Shown in pieces: positions 59,466 to 64,000 of a DNA stretch of 64,000 bases; within the stretch, counting starts at the first letter, position 1, and each line of letters opens with the position of its first letter. Under the pieces are notes generated by a model. The model saw only the letters and a program-made list of their open reading frames with translations, did not search any database and was not told where the DNA came from. This stretch comes from Sthenelais limicola. Taxonomy: Eukaryota > Annelida > Polychaeta > Phyllodocida > Sigalionidae. The DNA is taken from the NCBI GenBank assembly GCA_942159475.1, contig OW804100.1, forward strand, positions 10,600,646 to 10,664,645. The letters run 5' to 3'. The translations under genes and the position numbers were made by a program.

Positions 59466-60443
59466 AGCCCTCCCTCCATGTAAGTTCATATATAGCCCTC
59501 CCTCCATGTAAGTTCATGTATAGCCCTCCCTCCATGTAAGTTAATATATAGCCCTCCCTCCATGCAAGTTCATATATAGCCCTCCCTCCATGTAAGTTCA
59601 TATATAGCCCTCCCTCCATGCAAGTTCATGTATAGCCCTCCCTCAATGTAAGTTCATATATAGCCCTCCCTCCATGTAAGTTCATATATAGCCCTCCCTC
59701 CATGTAAGTTAATATATAGCCCTCCCTCCATGTAAGTTCATATATAACCCTCCCTCCATGTAAGTTAATATATAGCCCTCCCTCCATGCAAGTTCATGTA
59801 TAGCCCTCCCTCCATGTAAGTTCATGTATAGCCCTCCCTCCATGCAAGTTCATGTATAGCCCTCCCTCCATGCAAGTTCATATATAGCCCTCCCTCCAAG
59901 TAAGTTCATATATAGCCCTCCCTCCATGTAAGTTCATTTATAGCCCTCCCTCCATGCAAGTTCATGTATAGCCCTCCCTCCATGTAAGTTCATATATAGC
60001 CCTCCCTCCATGTAAGTTCATATATAGCCCTCCCTCCATGTAAGTTCATATATAGCCCTCCCTCCATGTAAGTTCATGTATAGCCCTCCCTCCATGCAAG
60101 TTCATGTATAGCCCTCCCTCCATGTAAGTTCATATATAGCCCTCCCTCCATGCAAGTTCATGTATAGCCCTCCCTCCATGCAAGTTCATATATAGCCCTC
60201 CCTCCATGCAAGTTCATGTATAGCCCTCCCTCCATGTAAGTTCATATATAGCCCTCCCTCCATGCAAGTTCATGTATAGCCCTCCCTCCATGTAAGTTCA
60301 TATATAGCCCTCCCTCCATGCAAGTTCATATATAGCCCTCCCTCCATGCAAGTTCATGTATAGCCCTCCCTCCATGTAAGTTCATGTATAGCCCTCCCTC
60401 CATGTAAGTTCATATATAGCCCTCCCTCCATGTAAGTTCATTT
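59466..60443 (+). repeat. 28-bp minisatellite (35 units)
   Basis: Units of AGCCCTCCCTCCATG, then TAAGTTCATATAT or close variants. I count 22 units with GTAAGT and 13 with GCAAGT at the same place. CATATA/CATGTA/AATATA variants alternate, with a partly regular order in the second half. No coding role is evident. Confidence 0.96.
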
Positions 60444-62621
60444 ATTTCACCGTGACCACGTATGGCTTTCCTTTGCTCCAATGTTTTATTCCCTTCCAAA
60501 TTTCTGCTTTTCATCTACCATTTTATATTATTTCTATTTATCTTCATGAAGGAAATAAACTTTCGATTTTATGACCCTAAAACCATGCGCCATTAAGTTG
60601 AATTGTTGAGTGCATTATGGACCTGTACAATGGTCCCACATAGTGATGTCAAGCCTGAGACGTCTATTCACTTCAATTATATAAAGAATGATCAATAGTG
60701 GCGAAATACAGAACGGTTCTTTGTCCCTGCTATTCTAAAACTGATGCTAGGATGAATGCAGTTTATAAAACCAGTCGCTTGAGCTGCTTTATTTGATCAT
60801 TGCCTTTGAGCGGACGTATATAATAATATATATATATATGCATTCTATATTTATCGAAGGCAGGCCTCATTTAGCCAACATCTCCATGTTTCACTCTACT
60901 CCATATGCCTTCTCCGCTAAAAGGAGGAACTGGGCTGCCAGTCAGCGATCATGTTACAGTCCCTGTACTCCGCCGTTCCTTCTCAATGCATCATTTAGCC
61001 ATGAACTTAGTGCCCATATCATCCACCTTACAAAACGCTCCGATGGGAGAAAGTCTTCTCACTTTTTCCCTGTTTTTACCTTTATTTTGACCCTATTTTT
61101 TCCTTTTTATTCGCCTAAAACCCAATTTTTATGCCTTTGTGAATGATATGGTTGATGGCACTAAACATGATCTTTTTGAGGCAGTGCATCCTTCTTTAGA
61201 CTGCCAGAGCCCATGATAGATTGACGGTTTGCATGATGTAAGCTAAAAAAGTATCTGGGGATGGAATGTAGTAATCGTTTGAGCCAGGATTTCAGGACCA
61301 TTCACAGTGTTCTCCGACATGCACAGTACACTTTGTTACCTAGATATTCAAAAATGGCTCAACGATTCACTCAAAAATGTCTTGTGTGACAAAGAGTAAT
61401 TAGTGTCATTTAATATGTTATGTCTAAAGTTGTATCAAATGTCTTTTGTAATTTGTAATTTGAGACTCGAATCATTCTCGATACCAATGAGTGCGATATG
61501 GCCGAACAAGAATTTGAATAATAGTCTCATGGCTGGGCACGGCAAATGTAATTATGTGCAATGCAAGGTGGTATTCATTTCACCACTATTTGGTTATTGA
61601 ACAACAGTCATAGCACAGACATAGCTACACAAATATAACGAAGAGAAAATAAATGTACGTAGTATTAAAGTCCAATTCTGTGATTGCTTCTGATACGACT
61701 CCTCTTTTGTTTCAAAGAAAATATAATTTGTATTTTAACCGATCGACCATTTGATATGGTTGAGACAAATTGAAGCAAAATATTTAAGTGAATAAGTGCC
61801 TTAAAGAATTCCTATTTCTGCTCTTGCCTAAAATGCTTGAAGTAATTCTCTCTAAGTTCATCTGGATAATGTTTCCCTCTAAGATCTGGTGACGGACCTC
61901 GATATTTCCCATGCGCAAATCGGAATTATTTTAGACCACATTACACTGATGGCTTCCGTCTTCCATGGCCTACTTATATTTCCTTAAATTTCTTTTCCTC
62001 ATCTTCCCTTACCCACGCCTCCAATATATCGACCAATGGGACGTTGCCAACATTTTGTACCGTCCATAATTGTTAGGAACCTCTGAGAACCCCTTCCCAC
62101 ACGTCCCATGTATAACTCGCCTATGCTGCTCCCCTTTACATCGAGCTTGTTATGTCGTCGGCCTCTAGCCACGTTTTGATCCTTGGATCTCAGCCTGGTT
62201 CGTGTTTATGTACTTAATAGATTACCATCGCACATTCTGGACCTTTTCACCATTGATTTTTCTCCAGGGTTCTCAACTTTCAGCTAAATACACACGCTTT
62301 TATACTTTCCTTCGATATTTCATTTTCACCATGTTTTTTTTCTGGGTCTGATCGCACCTGCTTCACATTGTCTCGCCTCAAGAGGCAGAATAATAAAGAG
62401 CAAGTACGTCTCTTATAAAATGTTCAAGGGCTTTGTGAGCGTATCGTGCTTTAAATATAAAATCACGTAAACATGTAAATAGGAAAAAGTGCATGAAATC
62501 ATTTTTTTTAAAAACGTGTTTTATTTCGACATCATAATTTCTTTGTTGAATATTTCCCATCTAAAATGATGGTTTTCTTAAGAAATAAATCTCCATTGCT
62601 GATATATTGTAAAATCTCTAA
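60444..62621 (+). other. AT-rich sequence, no gene seen
   Basis: No conserved frame or splice pair found. It ends at the 5' truncation of the retrotransposon below. No endonuclease domain is recognisable upstream of it. Confidence 0.5.
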
Positions 62622-64000
62622 TCCAACTATGACCGACAAACCTCAAATGATGATAATAAAACTCTACTGGGAGCAGAGGCAGCAAATGAGCTAAATAAAT
62701 TCTATTGTAACATAGGGAATGAAACTGCAAACAAAATACCCCCATCCTCATTCACGAGAACCAATTATAATATTATACATAACTACACCTTGCCTATTGT
62801 CGATAGGACCAAGGTTGCCTCTATAATCGGAGACATAACAATCACCAAGAGTTCCGGATGTGAGAATATCTCAGCCAGAATATATAAGGACGCTTTTATT
62901 ATATTGATAGACCAATTAATACACGTATTCACTGTATCAATATCATCAGGTATTTACCCATCATCCTGGAAACATAGTATTGTAAAACCCCTACCGAAGA
63001 AAGCACTTGCCAAAACACCCACCGATACTAGACCGATCTCTTTAACCCATATAGCTGGAAAAATCTTAGAAAAAATTATTGTACTACACCTAACACAGTA
63101 TTTAGAACAAAACCATCTCCTGAGTAAATACCAGCTAGGTTTTCAAAAAGGACACAGTACATCGGAGGCTATTTATAATTTGGTAACAGATATTAACACG
63201 TCAATGCATAAAAAAGATTATGCCTTGGCATGTTTCATAGACTTTAGCAAAGCTTTTGACTGCGTTAATCATGAAATTCTACTCAAAAAATTATCTGATC
63301 TCGGAGTAACTGACCGCCATTTGGCCTGGTTTGACTCCTACCTAAAGAATCGAACTCAGTCTGTAAAACTAAATGGCTTCACTTCTTCTGTGGGGGTTAT
63401 TCCAATTGGGGTACCCCAAGGTTCTGTACTGGGCCCTCTACTTTTTTTGGTCTATGTAAATGACATTAAAGATCTAGATATGTCCTGTAAGTATATTCAA
63501 TACGCTGATGATACAGTCCTATACTATGTATCTAACACTCTAAAAAAATGTGCGCAGGTAGTCGCCTCCGATATGGTCAAATTTTATGAATGGTGTAAAT
63601 GTAGTAGGCTCTCCCTTAATGTCGCAAAAACTAGGTTACTGGTCTTCAACACCAGGCACAAAAATCAGCATATGGATGTGGAGGTTAGGGTGGGTGGCAC
63701 GGTTCTCCAAATAGTAGATACATACGAATACCTGGGCATCAAATTAGACTCACATCTCACCATGATAGGACAATTCAATGCCCTGATCAAACAAATAAAC
63801 CATAAACTATACACCTTCAATAAGATAAGAAAAAACCTAGATACCAAAACTGCCATAATGTTATGCAAATCTAAAATTATCTCAATTTTCGACTACAGCC
63901 TTTCGGTACTGAGTTGCTTAAATCAGGGAAATCTAAATAAGCTTCAAAAGCTTCAAAATCGAATTCTTCGCTGTGCTACACATTCTGACATACGAACTCC
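62622..64000 (+). CDS. Non-LTR retrotransposon reverse transcriptase, 5'-truncated, runs off the window
   Basis: After a TAA at 62619-62621 the frame stays open to the edge (459 codons). Counting from 62622, the motif order is that of a Jockey/CR1/L2-type reverse transcriptase: a TRPISL region near residue 138; FIDFSKAFD, with the catalytic Asp at 207; GVPQGSVLGPLLF; YADD at 294-297; and a SLNVAKTRLLVF thumb-side motif. No in-frame start with an endonuclease domain precedes it, so the left end looks 5'-truncated, as is usual after target-primed reverse transcription. The lack of stops or frameshifts in this part suggests a young copy. The 3' end lies outside the window. The clade within the superfamily is not resolved. 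Confidence 0.88.

Noticed and set aside
59466..60443. CRISPR-like regular repeats in the 28-bp and 67-bp arrays
   Set aside because: Units are head-to-tail with no unique spacers, and the setting is an animal genome. They are ordinary minisatellites.

Overview
The window is animal nuclear DNA, AT-rich and dominated by introns, intergenic sequence and repeats. It contains an intact Ty3/Gypsy retrotransposon, decayed non-LTR retrotransposons, long minisatellites, and short exons with GT/AG borders. A SINE-like 3' end near 32.7 kb, with a 'gggcgtaaag' core followed by a CACT-rich tail, resembles molluscan V-SINE tails. My best guess is a mollusc, possibly a gastropod, with low to moderate confidence. 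Nothing bacterial, phage-like or CRISPR-like is present.

Left part (1-9.7 kb). A complete Ty3/Gypsy element lies on the minus strand at 265-4854. It has identical 140-bp LTRs, a 5-bp target duplication, a primer-binding site, a polypurine tract and one uninterrupted gag-pol frame. After it comes about 5 kb without a recognisable gene.

Centre (9.7-64 kb). The one cellular gene I recognise firmly is a discs-large (DLG1/SAP97-type) MAGUK gene on the plus strand. Exon 1 (13290-13308, MPVRKQ) and exon 2 (15748-15879, the L27 domain) join in phase at an aspartate codon. Exon 3 was not found, so the second intron appears to run from 15880 past the right edge, more than 48 kb. Two sites in that intron (41440 and 59044) have the exact form of recursive-splicing sites: a polypyrimidine tract, then AG directly joined to GTAAG. 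Each is followed 23 or 60 nt downstream by TTG|GTGAGT, which is the vertebrate 'RS-exon' layout. The same intron holds a 67-bp minisatellite of about 42 units, most of which carry a 3'-splice-site-like tract, and a 28-bp minisatellite of 35 units, most of which carry GTAAGT. It also holds a 19-bp minisatellite, a tetranucleotide array and foldback elements.

Other coding signals. A 444-codon open frame at 54364-55698 (plus strand) encodes a largely disordered protein with a coiled coil and perhaps the start of a TLD-like domain; it is probably an exon of a nested or neighbouring gene. A short minus-strand frame at 13474-13575 looks like the coiled-coil C-terminus of an antisense gene. A minus-strand frame at 52420-52737 encodes a signal-anchor-like peptide. 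At the right edge (62622 onward) lies a 5'-truncated Jockey/CR1/L2-type reverse transcriptase still open over 459 codons. A decayed 3' end of a similar element lies at about 34.7-35.4 kb.

Most other open frames of 60-140 codons lie in pyrimidine-rich DNA or tandem repeats and are not annotated as genes.
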